Shown in pieces: positions 16,100 through 25,164 of a stretch of DNA of 47,072 bases. How positions within the stretch are numbered: the stretch's first letter is position 1; each line of letters opens with the position of its first letter. The stretch is taken from assembly GCA_023435335.1 (NCBI GenBank), contig JAEYRU010000257.1, forward strand, positions 1 through 47,072, in the 5' to 3' direction. The translations under genes were made by a program, and so were the position numbers. Under the pieces are notes generated by a model, which had not been told where the DNA came from, did not search any database, and worked only from the letters and a program-made list of their open reading frames with translations. This DNA comes from Pseudomonadota bacterium (GTDB lineage: Bacteria > Pseudomonadota > Alphaproteobacteria > Rhizobiales > Rhizobiaceae).

Positions 16100-17299
16100 C
16101 TACTCGTGCCGGAGCGCCTCGATCGGGTTCAGTCTGGCCGCCTGGCGCGCAGGAAAATATCCGAACCCCATTCCGGTCAAGGCGGAGAACACGAAGGCCA
16201 CGCCGATGATCGTGGGATTGAACACGAAAGGCAGGCCCAGAAACGAGTTCACCCCGAGCGCCAGCGCGAGCCCGAGCACGATGCCGAGCATCCCGCCGAA
16301 AAGCGCCAGGACAGTGGCCTCGACCAGGAACTGCATCAGGACCTGCCCCTCGAACGCCCCGATCGCCAACCGGATGCCGATCTCACGGGTCCGCTCGGTA
16401 ACCGAGACCAGCATGATGTTCATTATGCCGATTCCGCCGACGAGCAGGCTGACGGCCGCGACCGCGGCGAGCAGCCCCGTCAGGATGGTGGTCGTCCCCG
16501 ACATTGCCTCAGTCACCTGCGCCATGTCGAAGACGGAGAAATCGTCTTCCTTGCCGGGCATCACCCCGCGGCGCTCGCGCATCAGTCGCTCAATGTCGGC
16601 CTGAACCCTCTTTGTCTGGTCGGCTCGCTCGGCCGACACCATCACCACGCCCACATCGCTGTTTCCGGCGATCCGGCGCTGGTAGGTACGCAGTGGCATA
16701 AGGACAAGGTCGTCCTGGTCGGCGCCCATGCCGGATTGCCCCTTCTTGCCGAGCACGCCGATCACTTCGCAAGCGATCTTGCCCACGCGGATGGTCTCTC
16801 CGACCGGCAGAATTGAGCCGAACAGCTTGGCGCGGACGGTCTCTCCTATGATGCAGGCGGCGCTGCCCCGTTCTTCCGCCTCGGTGAAGCTGCGCCCAGC
16901 AACGATCTTCCACTCCGCGGCCGGCAGGTAGGCCGCGACCGTGCCCGCCACGCTGCTCATGCGGCTGCTGCCGCCATAGACCACGGTCAGCATCGTCTGC
17001 GAGATCGGAGCGACGGCGCGCAGCCGCGGTACCTGGCTCGCCATCGCCGCCGCGTCCTTGACGGTGAACGGCCGCGCCGGGCTGCCCGCCCTGCCGGGCC
17101 CCTGTTTCCCCGGCACGACGAACAGGATGTTGGTGCCCAGCTTGCCGATTTCTTCGGTCACCTTTGCGGTGGCGCCGCCGCCGATCGTGACCATGGCGAT
17201 GACCGCCGCGACGCCGATCACCACGCCCAGCACCGTCAACGACGAACGCATCGCGTTGCGCGCGATCGCCTGCAACGCGAGTTTCAGGGTCTCAATCAG
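16100..17299 (-). CDS. MacB-type ABC transporter permease
   Basis: Integral inner-membrane subunit of a MacAB-like, mechanotransmitting ABC exporter. About 399 residues: N-terminal helix (ARNAMRSSLTVLGVVIGVAAVIAMV), a large periplasmic MacB_PCD domain (about 40-250), then three C-terminal membrane segments of the FtsX domain with the MNIMLVSVTERTREIGIRLAIGA motif. The start is GTG at 17299, preceded by GGAG at proper spacing and overlapping the ATPase stop by 8 bp; the frame is open 14 codons further but has no family match. In MacB of E. coli ATPase and permease are fused; here they are separate genes. Confidence 0.92.
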   Translation of the reverse strand: MIETLKLALQAIARNAMRSSLTVLGVVIGVAAVIAMVTIGGGATAKVTEEIGKLGTNILFVVPGKQGPGRAGSPARPFTVKDAAAMASQVPRLRAVAPISQTMLTVVYGGSSRMSSVAGTVAAYLPAAEWKIVAGRSFTEAEERGSAACIIGETVRAKLFGSILPVGETIRVGKIACEVIGVLGKKGQSGMGADQDDLVLMPLRTYQRRIAGNSDVGVVMVSAERADQTKRVQADIERLMRERRGVMPGKEDDFSVFDMAQVTEAMSGTTTILTGLLAAVAAVSLLVGGIGIMNIMLVSVTERTREIGIRLAIGAFEGQVLMQFLVEATVLALFGGMLGIVLGLALALGVNSFLGLPFVFNPTIIGVAFVFSALTGMGFGYFPARQAARLNPIEALRHE

Positions 17300-18008
17300 C
17301 ACCGGCTGTCTCCTGCATCCGGTCGGATTCGATCCGTCCATCCACGAAGCGGATCACCCGGCGGGCATAGGCTGCTATGTCGTCTTCATGCGTCACCATG
17401 ATCACCGTAAGCCCCTGCTCGCGATTGAGGCGGCTGATGATCGTCATGATCTCGCGGCTGATCTTAGTATCCAGATTGCCGGTCGGCTCGTCGGCGAGCA
17501 GCAGCGAGGGGCTGGTCACTATGGCGCGCGCGATCGCCACCCGCTGCTGCTGCCCGCCCGAAAGCTGCGCGGGCGTGTGATGCGCCCTGTCGGCCAGCCC
17601 GACCTGCTCGAGCGCGCGCAGTGCCCGGACCTGCCGCTGCTCGGCCGGTATGCCGCGATAGACGAGAGGCAGCGCCACATTCTCGATGGCCGTGGTGCGC
17701 GCAAGGAGATTGAAACCCTGGAAGACGAAGCCGATCATATGGCGGCGCAGCAACGTCAGCTCGTCACGCCCAAGGGTCCCCGTTCTTACGCCTTGGAACA
17801 GGTACTCGCCGGAGGTCGGCACGTCCAGGCAGCCCATTATGTTCATCGCCGTCGACTTGCCCGAGCCAGACGGCCCCATGATCGCGACAAACGATCCTCG
17901 CTCTACCGCGAAGTCCACCTCGGCGAGCGCGCATACCCGTGCTTCGCCGCTGCCATAGAACTTTGTGACAGACCGGAACTCGATGAGCGGGCTGACGATC
18001 GCGTCCAC
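17292..18008 (-). CDS. MacB-type ABC transporter ATP-binding protein
   Basis: 238-residue ATPase of the MacB/LolD class. Walker A GPSGSGKS at 45-52, Q loop in FVFQGFNLLARTTAIENV, signature LSGGQQQR, Walker B LLLADEPTGNLD, and switch His in VMVTHEDDIAAYA. The start is GTG at 18008, 10 bp after the adaptor gene. It forms a three-gene operon with the membrane-fusion protein upstream and the permease downstream, so the complex spans the inner membrane and periplasm. Substrate unknown; MacAB relatives export macrolides, peptides or siderophores. Confidence 0.94.
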   Translation of the reverse strand: MDAIVSPLIEFRSVTKFYGSGEARVCALAEVDFAVERGSFVAIMGPSGSGKSTAMNIMGCLDVPTSGEYLFQGVRTGTLGRDELTLLRRHMIGFVFQGFNLLARTTAIENVALPLVYRGIPAEQRQVRALRALEQVGLADRAHHTPAQLSGGQQQRVAIARAIVTSPSLLLADEPTGNLDTKISREIMTIISRLNREQGLTVIMVTHEDDIAAYARRVIRFVDGRIESDRMQETAGAD

Positions 18009-18018
18009 GGTGTCAACC

Positions 18019-19314
18019 TCATTTCGCGGTTACGGCGTCGATGATGACTTCGTCGCCCTCGGAGAGGTCGCCGGACAGCACCTGCGTGCTCTTTCCGTCG
18101 CTCTCGCCGACCTCGACGTCGATGGCGGCCGGAGCCCTGTCCCGCATCACCCATATGGTCCGCGAACCGCTCGGCCTCTCCGCGGTCGTCACGGTGCTCA
18201 TGTTGGGCGCGCGGAAGAACAGGAAGCCGGGGCTTTCAGTCGTGGCCGGCGGGGTGTAACGGAGCGCGGCATTCGGGACGAGAAGCGCGTCGCTCACTTC
18301 CTTGACGGTTATGTCGGCCGTAGCCGTCATGCCGGGGCGCAGCGACAGGTCACCGTTGTCGACCGCAAGCAAGGCCTTGTAGGTCACGACGTTGTTCACG
18401 GTCTCCGACACAAAACGGATGCTCTTTATTTCGGCCGCAAAACTCCGGTTGCGATAGGCGTCTACGGTAAAGCTCGCGGCCTGGCCGACGGCCACGTTCC
18501 CGATGTCGGCCTCGTCCACGTCCACCTGCACTTCCATCTCCCGCAGGTCGCCCGCGATAGAAAACAGCACCGGCGCCTGGAAGGATGCGGCTACGGTCGA
18601 GCCCTCGTCGACGCTGCGCGTCAGCACAACACCGTCGATCGGGGAGGTGATGGTGGCCCAGGCCAGGCTCGTCGTGGCCTGCTCGAGATCGGCCTGCGAG
18701 ACCATCACCTCTGCTTCCGCCGCCTGCAGGGCGGCCATGTTGCTGTCTCTTGCCTGTTTGGCTTCCTCGATGGCGTGGACGGAGACGATCCCGCGTTCAT
18801 GAAGCGTCGCCTGGCGTTCGAACGTGGTCTGCGCGGCGTCGGTAGCGAGCTTCGCCCTCGCGACATTGGCGTTGGCGGCCGCGAGCCGGGCCCTGGAGCC
18901 CGCCACGCTGGCCGACAGCGTGCTTGTATCCAGTTCGGCCAGCACGTCCCCTTTGTGCACGACGCTGTTGTAGTCGACATTGACCTCGCGCACGATGCCC
19001 GAGATAGCGGTCGAGACGTCCACTTTCGCGATCGGCTGCACCGTCCCTGTTGCGGTCACCACGACTGTGAGGTCGCCGCGAACCACCTTTGCTGTCACGT
19101 AGCTGTAGGCGGCGCCCTGGCCGAGATAGAGCCAACCGAGGGTGCCCGCCGCCACCAGGAGGGCCGCGGCTACCAGCCATTTGAGATACTTAGCCAGTCC
19201 TCCCCTGCGAGGAGCCGCCTCGCCGATCAAAGTCTGAAGCGAAACTGACGGTGCTTCCTCGGTCACGACACGCAGCCGTGCAGTTTCCGGGCGGGGGGCG
19301 TTTTCCGTGGACAC
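18019..19314 (-). CDS. MacA/HlyD-family periplasmic adaptor protein
   Basis: 431 residues with one inner-membrane anchor (about 43-66, WLVAAALLVAAGTLGWLYL) after a cytoplasmic N terminus. Then comes a split lipoyl domain (TGTVQPIAKVDVSTAISGIVREVNVDYNSVVHKGDVLAELD), an alpha-helical hairpin rich in Ala/Arg/Glu (about 130-205), the second lipoyl half (ATITSPIDGVVLTRSVDEGSTV) and beta-barrel/MP domains. It links the ATPase-permease pair downstream to an outer-membrane channel, but no TolC-like gene is nearby, so a genome-encoded TolC is presumably shared. The start is GTG at 19314. Confidence 0.92.
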   Translation of the reverse strand: MSTENAPRPETARLRVVTEEAPSVSLQTLIGEAAPRRGGLAKYLKWLVAAALLVAAGTLGWLYLGQGAAYSYVTAKVVRGDLTVVVTATGTVQPIAKVDVSTAISGIVREVNVDYNSVVHKGDVLAELDTSTLSASVAGSRARLAAANANVARAKLATDAAQTTFERQATLHERGIVSVHAIEEAKQARDSNMAALQAAEAEVMVSQADLEQATTSLAWATITSPIDGVVLTRSVDEGSTVAASFQAPVLFSIAGDLREMEVQVDVDEADIGNVAVGQAASFTVDAYRNRSFAAEIKSIRFVSETVNNVVTYKALLAVDNGDLSLRPGMTATADITVKEVSDALLVPNAALRYTPPATTESPGFLFFRAPNMSTVTTAERPSGSRTIWVMRDRAPAAIDVEVGESDGKSTQVLSGDLSEGDEVIIDAVTAK

Positions 19315-19447
19315 GTCAGCCTCGCAGGCAGTGGCATGCGTATCGATGCCAGCTCGCCGGAGGCGCCTCCATGACCTGGATCAAAATTGCCGACATGGGT
19401 TTCAGGCACCTGCTTGCTGACCTAGCTGGTCAAGGCAAGAGCAAATG

Positions 19448-21199
19448 CTAGGTCTGGGGCTCGGAGACGGCCACGCGACAGCGCCCCTCGGCTTTCGCCG
19501 CGTAGCAGGCCATGTCGGCCAGTTCCATTGGACTCGGCACACCGGGCGCAGCCGGCGTAATCGCCGCTATGCCGATGCTTGCGCCTATCTTCCATATGCG
19601 CCCTTGCCACTCGAAATCCAGGACGGCGATCGCATCGATGATCCCGCGCGCGACGGTCTGGGCGTTCTCGATTGAGCAATCGCAAAGTATGACCGCAAAC
19701 TCGTCGCCGCCGATGCGCGCGACGAAGTCGGCGCGGCGTTTGCCCGCGCCCAGCACCCGCGCCACTTCCTTGAGGAGAGCATCGCCTGCGGCGTGGCCAG
19801 CGCCATCATTGACCGCCTTGAAACGGTCGAGGTCGATGAAGCACAGCACGTGCTCACGGTCCTCCGTACCGGCCTGCAGCCGTGCGTCGCCGAGCTTGCG
19901 CTCGAAGGCGGAACGGTTGGGGAGACCGGTCAGGCCGTCGTGCATTGCGGTGTGGGCCAGTTCACGCTGCAGGGCCCGGCTGCGGGAGATGTCCTGGAAA
20001 ACGAGGACCGCGCCGAATACGCCACCGCCCGGCGCGGCGATGGGGCAGACCGAGCTACGAACGTCGGGCCTGTGCCCGGCACGGGTGACGAGGTATGCAT
20101 CCTCATCCACATGCTGAGCCGCGTTGTCTGCGAGGCATTTGCTTACCGGGTTGCCGATGGCGCGGTCGTTCTCGTCGACCAGGCGGAACACATCCTCGAC
20201 CGGGCGACCAAGCGCCTCCTCGGGCGACCAGCCGGTAATCTGCGTCGCCACGGCGTTGATAAAGGTGATCCGCCCGTCGCGGCCCGTCGAGATCACCCCG
20301 TCGGCGATCGCTTCCAACGTGACCCTCAGCGTTTCCCGTTCTTCAGCAAGTGCCGTCTGAACCGCCTTCAGCCCGGAAATATCGGTATCGGTGCCGATGA
20401 CGCGTGCCGGCTTCCCGTCGGGCGTCCACTCAACAGGCCTCCCCCGGCTCAAAATCCAGACCCAGTGACCGTCGCGATGGCGCTCCCGGTATTCGAAGGC
20501 GTTGTAGGGTATCTCGCCGGCGTCCTGACGCCTTACCGACTCCGTGATGCGCTCGCGATCATCCGGATGGACGCGCTGGATCCAGGCGTCGAATGACCCA
20601 TCGACCTCGTCTTCGGGCGCGTAGCCCCGCATGGTCTTCCAGGTCCGCGAGAAAAAGGCGCGCTGGTTGACCATATCGTGGTCCCAAACACCCTGCCCCG
20701 CGCTTTCCAGCGCGAAGCTCCACCGTTCCTCGGCATCCAGAAGGGCGCTCTCCGCCTGCTTTTGCCGGTCGATATCCGTAATCTGGATGACGACAAGAAA
20801 GGGCAAGCCGGTCGCCTCGTGTCGGAGCAGCGAAGCCGAGGCCAGCCCCCAAAACCAGCCGGAGCCATCAAGCCGCCGATAGCGCCGTTCAGCCCGGTAC
20901 TGATCGATTTCCCCGCGCATCAGGCGCCCAAGCTGGTCGCTGGCCAGGAGGCGATCCTGGGCGGAGACGAGATCGGCGGCACTTAGCCCGATGCAGTCCT
21001 GCGGCTCGCAGCCCAGCATTCCGGCATAGGCGCGGTTGACATAGGTGATACGGCCGTCGAGGCTCGTCAGCGCCATCCCGACCGCTGCGTTCTCCATAAT
21101 GGTACGCAGCAGGTTTCCGCTCTGCGGAAACTGGAGAAGCTGACCATCGTGGTTGCTGAGCGTCTCGCCTGCCATCAACCTAAGATAGAACAGGGTCAT
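19448..21199 (-). CDS. Cytosolic PAS-PAS-PAS-GGDEF diguanylate cyclase
   Basis: 583 residues, no membrane segments. Three PAS modules follow one another: about 30-145 (IMENAAVGMALTSLDGRITYVN), 157-280 (PAS_3 type, ending RVIGTDTDISGLKAV) and 291-408 (LEAIADGVISTGRDGRITFIN). The GGDEF domain starts at HDGLTGLPNRSAFE; the active-site loop GGDEF is intact at 497-501 and the inhibitory I-site RRAD is at 488-491, so the enzyme should make c-di-GMP and be product-inhibited. There is no EAL domain. The ATG at 21199 could be replaced by the internal Met9. It is divergent from the alpha/beta hydrolase and follows no obvious operon. Confidence 0.93.
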   Translation of the reverse strand: MTLFYLRLMAGETLSNHDGQLLQFPQSGNLLRTIMENAAVGMALTSLDGRITYVNRAYAGMLGCEPQDCIGLSAADLVSAQDRLLASDQLGRLMRGEIDQYRAERRYRRLDGSGWFWGLASASLLRHEATGLPFLVVIQITDIDRQKQAESALLDAEERWSFALESAGQGVWDHDMVNQRAFFSRTWKTMRGYAPEDEVDGSFDAWIQRVHPDDRERITESVRRQDAGEIPYNAFEYRERHRDGHWVWILSRGRPVEWTPDGKPARVIGTDTDISGLKAVQTALAEERETLRVTLEAIADGVISTGRDGRITFINAVATQITGWSPEEALGRPVEDVFRLVDENDRAIGNPVSKCLADNAAQHVDEDAYLVTRAGHRPDVRSSVCPIAAPGGGVFGAVLVFQDISRSRALQRELAHTAMHDGLTGLPNRSAFERKLGDARLQAGTEDREHVLCFIDLDRFKAVNDGAGHAAGDALLKEVARVLGAGKRRADFVARIGGDEFAVILCDCSIENAQTVARGIIDAIAVLDFEWQGRIWKIGASIGIAAITPAAPGVPSPMELADMACYAAKAEGRCRVAVSEPQT

Positions 21200-21268
21200 G
21201 AAGATAGCGTTGCGCGTCTACCGCGATTTTTAGCGGCCTGGCCGATCGATCCTGTTCCGGATGGCAGG

Positions 21269-21299
21269 TTGACTTTGACGTCGACGTCAATGGTAGCCT
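21269..21299 (+). promoter_or_regulatory. Promoter with MerR-type operator upstream of the alpha/beta hydrolase
   Basis: A TTGACT -35 hexamer (21269-21274) and a TAGCCT -10-like hexamer (21294-21299) are separated by 19 bp. The spacer holds a perfect 16-bp palindrome, TTGACGTCGACGTCAA (21275-21290). A long spacer with a central palindrome is the hallmark of promoters activated by MerR-family regulators, and the ACGT-N2-ACGT core resembles sites of LiuR-type MerR regulators. The regulator gene is not in the window. Confidence 0.55.
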
Positions 21300-21328
21300 C
21301 GCCGGCAATGCGTTCCGGGAGGGTGCCC

Positions 21329-22258
21329 ATGTCTACGGGCGAGGCCGAGCATCGTGTTCCAACTGCGAACAGCAGCGGCGGCGAGATTCACCGCCGCGAC
21401 ATCGCGTTTCGCGCGGCCGACGGTTTTCAGCTGGCCGGCACGCTTTTCCAAGGTCGCGGCGACAAGCCGCTGGTCCTGATCTCATCAGCGACAGCGGTTC
21501 CCCGCGGGTTCTATGCAGCCTTCGCCGAGGCCATGGTACGCGAGGGCGCGCGCGCCGCACTGATCTACGACTACCGCGGCACCGGCGGCTCAGCCCGCTC
21601 CCGCGGATGGAGCGATCGCATCAACATGAAGGACTGGGCGTTGCTGGACCTGCCGGCCGCCGCCGCCGCGCTCGACGAGATCTCACCCGCTCACAGGATG
21701 GTCGGCGTAGGCCAGTCGTACGGCGGACAGGCGCTCGGCCTATGCGGCATCTCCGGACGCTTCACCCGTTATGGCATGGTGGCCACCATGTCGGGCTACT
21801 TCAAGGGCCTCAACGACCGCACGGCGTGGCTTCGCATGAACGGCATCGGCATACCGGTTTCGCTGGCGTTCGGAGACACGCCGCGCTGGCTCGGCATCGG
21901 AGAGCCGATCCCGGGCACCGTCTTTCGCGACTGGGCGCGCTGGTGCCGCATGCCCGACTACTTCTTCGACGATCCGACGCTGCCCGAAACGGCACGTTAT
22001 GCAAATGTCCGCACGCCGATCCTGGCATTCGGCCTGACCGACGACCGCTGGGGGACGCCGCGCGCTGTCGCCGCCCTGATGCGTCACTACGGGAGCGCAC
22101 CGGTCGAATTGCGCTGGCTGTCACCGCAGGACGCGCACGGCCACGCGATCGGCCACCTCGGCTTCTTCCGTTCGCGCTTCGCGGAGACGCTGTGGCCGCA
22201 GTTGATCGCCTGGCTGCTTGAAGGGACGCCCGTCACCATCGGTCGGCCGGCGCCCTGA
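21329..22258 (+). CDS. Alpha/beta hydrolase (COG4757-like)
   Basis: 309 residues, cytosolic. The nucleophile elbow is GQSYGG with Ser130; the acid is probably Asp in GLTDDRWG and the base His in the DAHGHAIGHLGFF segment near the C terminus. The oxyanion region follows VLISSATAVPRGFY, and DYRGTGGS is typical of this serine hydrolase group. The start ATG at 21329 has GGGAGGG 5-6 bases upstream; the longer frame reaches back into the divergent gene and is rejected. Substrate unknown. The preceding MerR-like promoter suggests inducible expression, perhaps by acyl-CoA or redox cues. Confidence 0.87.
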   Translation: MSTGEAEHRVPTANSSGGEIHRRDIAFRAADGFQLAGTLFQGRGDKPLVLISSATAVPRGFYAAFAEAMVREGARAALIYDYRGTGGSARSRGWSDRINMKDWALLDLPAAAAALDEISPAHRMVGVGQSYGGQALGLCGISGRFTRYGMVATMSGYFKGLNDRTAWLRMNGIGIPVSLAFGDTPRWLGIGEPIPGTVFRDWARWCRMPDYFFDDPTLPETARYANVRTPILAFGLTDDRWGTPRAVAALMRHYGSAPVELRWLSPQDAHGHAIGHLGFFRSRFAETLWPQLIAWLLEGTPVTIGRPAP

Positions 22259-22267
22259 AGGAACCGC

Positions 22268-23662
22268 TCAGGCGTCCACCCGCTCGCCCTTCCTGAGCCT
22301 GTAGCTCGGCGCGTACATCGTCACCAGTTCCTCGGCGGCCGTCGGGTGCACGGCCATGGTGGCATCGAAATCGGCCTTGGTGAGTCTGGCCTTTACCGCG
22401 ATACCGAGGAGCTGCGCCATTTCGCCGGCATCGGGGCCAAGAATATGTGCGCCCACGACGATCCGAGAGGCCGCATCCACTACCAGCTTGACCAGCATCT
22501 TCTCCTGCCGGTTGCCGAGTACATTGCGCATCGGACGGAAGGTTGCGCGGTAAATCTCGACCTCGTCGAAGCGATTGGCGGCATCCTCCTCGGAAAGCCC
22601 GACCGTGCCGATCTCGGGCTGCGAGAAGACGGCCGTCGCAACGCAGTCGAGGTCGGGCCTGGTTGGCTTGCCTCGGAACACGGTATCGACGAAGCACATC
22701 GCTTCGTGGATGGCGACCGGGGTCAGCGGAACGCGGTTCGTGACGTCGCCGACGGCATAGATGTTCTCAACGCTGGTGCGCGAGAAATCGTCCACGACGA
22801 TCTCACCGGTCTTGCCCAATTCGACGCCGGCGGCCTCCAGGCCAAGGTTTTCGGTATTTGGCGTGCGGCCCAGGGCCAGCATTACCTGATCGGCGGCGAT
22901 GACCTCGCCGTCGTTGAGATGCGCGTCGAGCCCGCCATCTGCTCGCTTTTCGATCTTCTCGAAGATCGTGTGGCAGAGCACGCGAATTCCCTTCGACACC
23001 ATCGTGTCGTGCAGCATGGTGCGCAGATCCATGTCGAAGCGACCGAGGATCTCCTTGCCCCGATAGATCAGGGTCGTCTCGACGCCGAGACCGTGGAAGA
23101 TGTTGGCGAACTCGACCGCCACGTACCCGCCCCCCGCGATCACGATCGACTTCGGCAGCGTTTCCAGATGGAAGGCGTGGTCCGAGAGGATGCATAGCTC
23201 ATGACCTGGAAGGGCAGCGTGCGGGTTTGGCCGTCCTCCGGTCGCGATCAGAATGAATTCGGCGGTCACCGTGCGGTTCTCGGCCACAATGCGCACCGTG
23301 TGTGCGTCGAGAAGCTCAGCGCGGCTGTGGTATGTCTCCCCGCCGGCCTTTTGCACGCCGCTCTCGTAGATCGATTCGAGGCGCCCGATCTCACGGTCCT
23401 TGTTGGCGATGAGCGTCGGCCAGTCGAACGACGTTTCGCCAACAGTCCAGCCGAAGCCGGCAGCGTCTTCAAAATGCTCGGGAAACTGGGAGGCGTAGAC
23501 GAAGAGTTTCTTCGGTACGCAGCCGCGGATGACGCAGGTGCCGCCAAAGCGGTATTCCTCAGCGATGGCGACGCGCTTGCCCAGGCCAGCTGCCACGCGT
23601 GCGGCGCGGACGCCGCCCGAGCCGCCGCCGATGACGAACAGGTCATAGTCGTACGTTGCCAT
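22268..23662 (-). CDS. gor: Glutathione-disulfide reductase
   Basis: NADPH-dependent flavoenzyme that reduces oxidised glutathione. 464 residues. FAD motif GGGSGG (12-17); redox-active disulfide GTCVIRGC (Cys43, Cys48) followed by VPKKL; NADPH-binding GGGYVAVEFANIFHGLG; second FAD strand YAVGDVTNRVPLTPVA; and the active-site HPTAAEE (His439, Glu444) supplied to the partner subunit. Start ATG at 23662 with GAAGGAG upstream; ten earlier codons are dismissed. It is the last gene of the conserved rpiA-DUF2059-gor order, with a terminator-like hairpin before it. Confidence 0.96.
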   Translation of the reverse strand: MATYDYDLFVIGGGSGGVRAARVAAGLGKRVAIAEEYRFGGTCVIRGCVPKKLFVYASQFPEHFEDAAGFGWTVGETSFDWPTLIANKDREIGRLESIYESGVQKAGGETYHSRAELLDAHTVRIVAENRTVTAEFILIATGGRPNPHAALPGHELCILSDHAFHLETLPKSIVIAGGGYVAVEFANIFHGLGVETTLIYRGKEILGRFDMDLRTMLHDTMVSKGIRVLCHTIFEKIEKRADGGLDAHLNDGEVIAADQVMLALGRTPNTENLGLEAAGVELGKTGEIVVDDFSRTSVENIYAVGDVTNRVPLTPVAIHEAMCFVDTVFRGKPTRPDLDCVATAVFSQPEIGTVGLSEEDAANRFDEVEIYRATFRPMRNVLGNRQEKMLVKLVVDAASRIVVGAHILGPDAGEMAQLLGIAVKARLTKADFDATMAVHPTAAEELVTMYAPSYRLRKGERVDA

Positions 23663-23712
23663 CAGGGGCTCCTTCATCGCTGGCGGGCGCAAGCTCTACG
23701 TTTCGTAGTGCC

Positions 23713-23740
23713 AAAAGAAAAGCCCGGCGCATGGCCGGGC
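23713..23740 (-). terminator. Terminator between DUF2059 gene and gor
   Basis: Stem GCCCGGC (23722-23728) with GCCGGGC (23734-23740), five-base loop, followed on the minus strand by TTTTCTTTT. It can end rpiA-DUF2059 messages before gor or attenuate read-through. Confidence 0.75.
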
Positions 23741-23768
23741 ATCTTCAATTATTCTGATGGGACGCGAT

Positions 23769-24323
23769 CTACTGATTGACCTGTTCGCCCCCCGCGGCCG
23801 GCTCGGCTGGCTGGGCCTGTGCGCCGACGACCGACTCGACATGCTCGCCGACGGCCTGGGCAAGATCGCGCGCGATGCCGCGCTGCCAGATGGCGGCGGC
23901 CTGAAGGACTTCGCGGCTCACGATATCGCCGTCGGACAGCAGCTTCTTTCCGGTTTCGCTGTTGTAGAAGCTCGAGATCTCGTTGAGCTGCTGCTCGGTG
24001 AAGATCTTGGCGTAGATATTCGCCGCCGCCTTCTCCAAGTCGCCGCGACGTGCGGCCAACGCCAGCGCCTTCTCGTCGACTGTCGAGGAGATGAGCTGCA
24101 CCAGATCGGGGTTCTTCTGCGTCAATTCGCTCTTCAGCGAGGCAGCTACCTGCGGAAGCACCATGTCAAATTCCGCGGTCGCCCCCAATGCCGAGATGGC
24201 GGTACGGGCGGCCTTGAGGTGGCTTTCCGAAATCTCCTGCGCGGCAAGCGGCGCGGCCGAAATCAGGATCGCCGTCGCCGAAAGGGCTAATGCCAGACGG
24301 CGCACGCGGATGGCCAGGTTCAT
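23769..24323 (-). CDS. Periplasmic DUF2059 domain protein
   Basis: 184 residues with a signal peptide ending near AAPLAAQ (about 29). The DUF2059 domain follows, recognisable by YAKIFTEQQLNEISSFYNSETGKKLL (about 104-129), where the phrase L-x-E-I-x-x-F-Y-x-S-x-x-G-x-K is diagnostic. The C-terminal tail is Ala/Pro/Gln-rich. The function of the domain is unknown. It sits 18 bp after rpiA and before gor; this trio is conserved in Rhizobiales, so co-expression with pentose-phosphate/glutathione metabolism is plausible. Confidence 0.9.
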   Translation of the reverse strand: MNLAIRVRRLALALSATAILISAAPLAAQEISESHLKAARTAISALGATAEFDMVLPQVAASLKSELTQKNPDLVQLISSTVDEKALALAARRGDLEKAAANIYAKIFTEQQLNEISSFYNSETGKKLLSDGDIVSREVLQAAAIWQRGIARDLAQAVGEHVESVVGAQAQPAEPAAGGEQVNQ

Positions 24324-24341
24324 GTCGTTAGAAACTCCCTC

Positions 24342-25040
24342 TTAGCGGATTGCGGAAACGGTCTCGACCCCGGCTTCTCCCGCCACGATCGCAATGTCCG
24401 CCAACCCCAGAAACAGACCGTGCTCCACGACACCGGGTATGTCATGCAGAGCATCTGCGAGTGCTCTTGTATCCGGAATACGGCCAAAAGATGCATCGAT
24501 TATCAAATGTCCGCCGTCTGTAACAAAAGGCTCCCCCTGCGTCATCCTCAATGTGGTGACAACGTTAAGGCCGAGCCCGGCTGCGGCCCTGCCGATCGCC
24601 AGTTCGGTGGCCTTCAGGCCGAACTTGTTGACCTCAATCGGCAACGGAAACCTGCCCAGCGTGTCCACCAGCTTGGAGCGGTCAGCGATCACGATCATTC
24701 GCGCGGAGGCCGCGGCGACGATCTTTTCGCGCAGCAGGGCCCCGCCACCACCTTTGATAAGGGAAAGCGCGCGATCGATCTCGTCAGCGCCATCGACGGT
24801 AAGGTTGAGCGCAGGCTGCTCGTCCAGCGTCGCGAGCGGGACGCCAAGTTCCCGGCACAGCGCCGCCGTTCGCTCCGATGTCGGCACCCCGACGATGCTC
24901 AGGCCGGCGTGCACGCGTTCTGCAAGCAGCCGTACGAACTCCTCGGCGGTTGATCCGGTGCCAATTCCGAGCTTCATGCCGTCTTCGACGTAGCCGAGCG
25001 CGGTGCGTGCTGCCTCAATCTTCAGGTTCCTGGAATTCAT
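24342..25040 (-). CDS. rpiA: Ribose-5-phosphate isomerase A
   Basis: Interconverts ribose-5-phosphate and ribulose-5-phosphate in the pentose-phosphate pathway. 232 residues. Phosphate-binding GTGST at 27-31, catalytic DGADE at 83-87 and KGGGGALLREK at 96-106 are all intact. The frame runs 67 codons upstream, but MNSRNLKIEAARTALGYVEDGMKLGIG at 25040 is the family start. It is divergent from gph, sharing a 124-bp promoter region. Confidence 0.97.
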   Translation of the reverse strand: MNSRNLKIEAARTALGYVEDGMKLGIGTGSTAEEFVRLLAERVHAGLSIVGVPTSERTAALCRELGVPLATLDEQPALNLTVDGADEIDRALSLIKGGGGALLREKIVAAASARMIVIADRSKLVDTLGRFPLPIEVNKFGLKATELAIGRAAAGLGLNVVTTLRMTQGEPFVTDGGHLIIDASFGRIPDTRALADALHDIPGVVEHGLFLGLADIAIVAGEAGVETVSAIR

Positions 25041-25164
25041 GCCTATCTTCCGCCGGGAATCGCGTCCCGCTCCTAGCATCTTTGGGCGGCTGCGCAACAG
25101 GTGCGCGGAACTTGCGGTTCGGTTCACCCCACGGTAATCGCAGCGCAGCGCGGGAAGGAATCTC

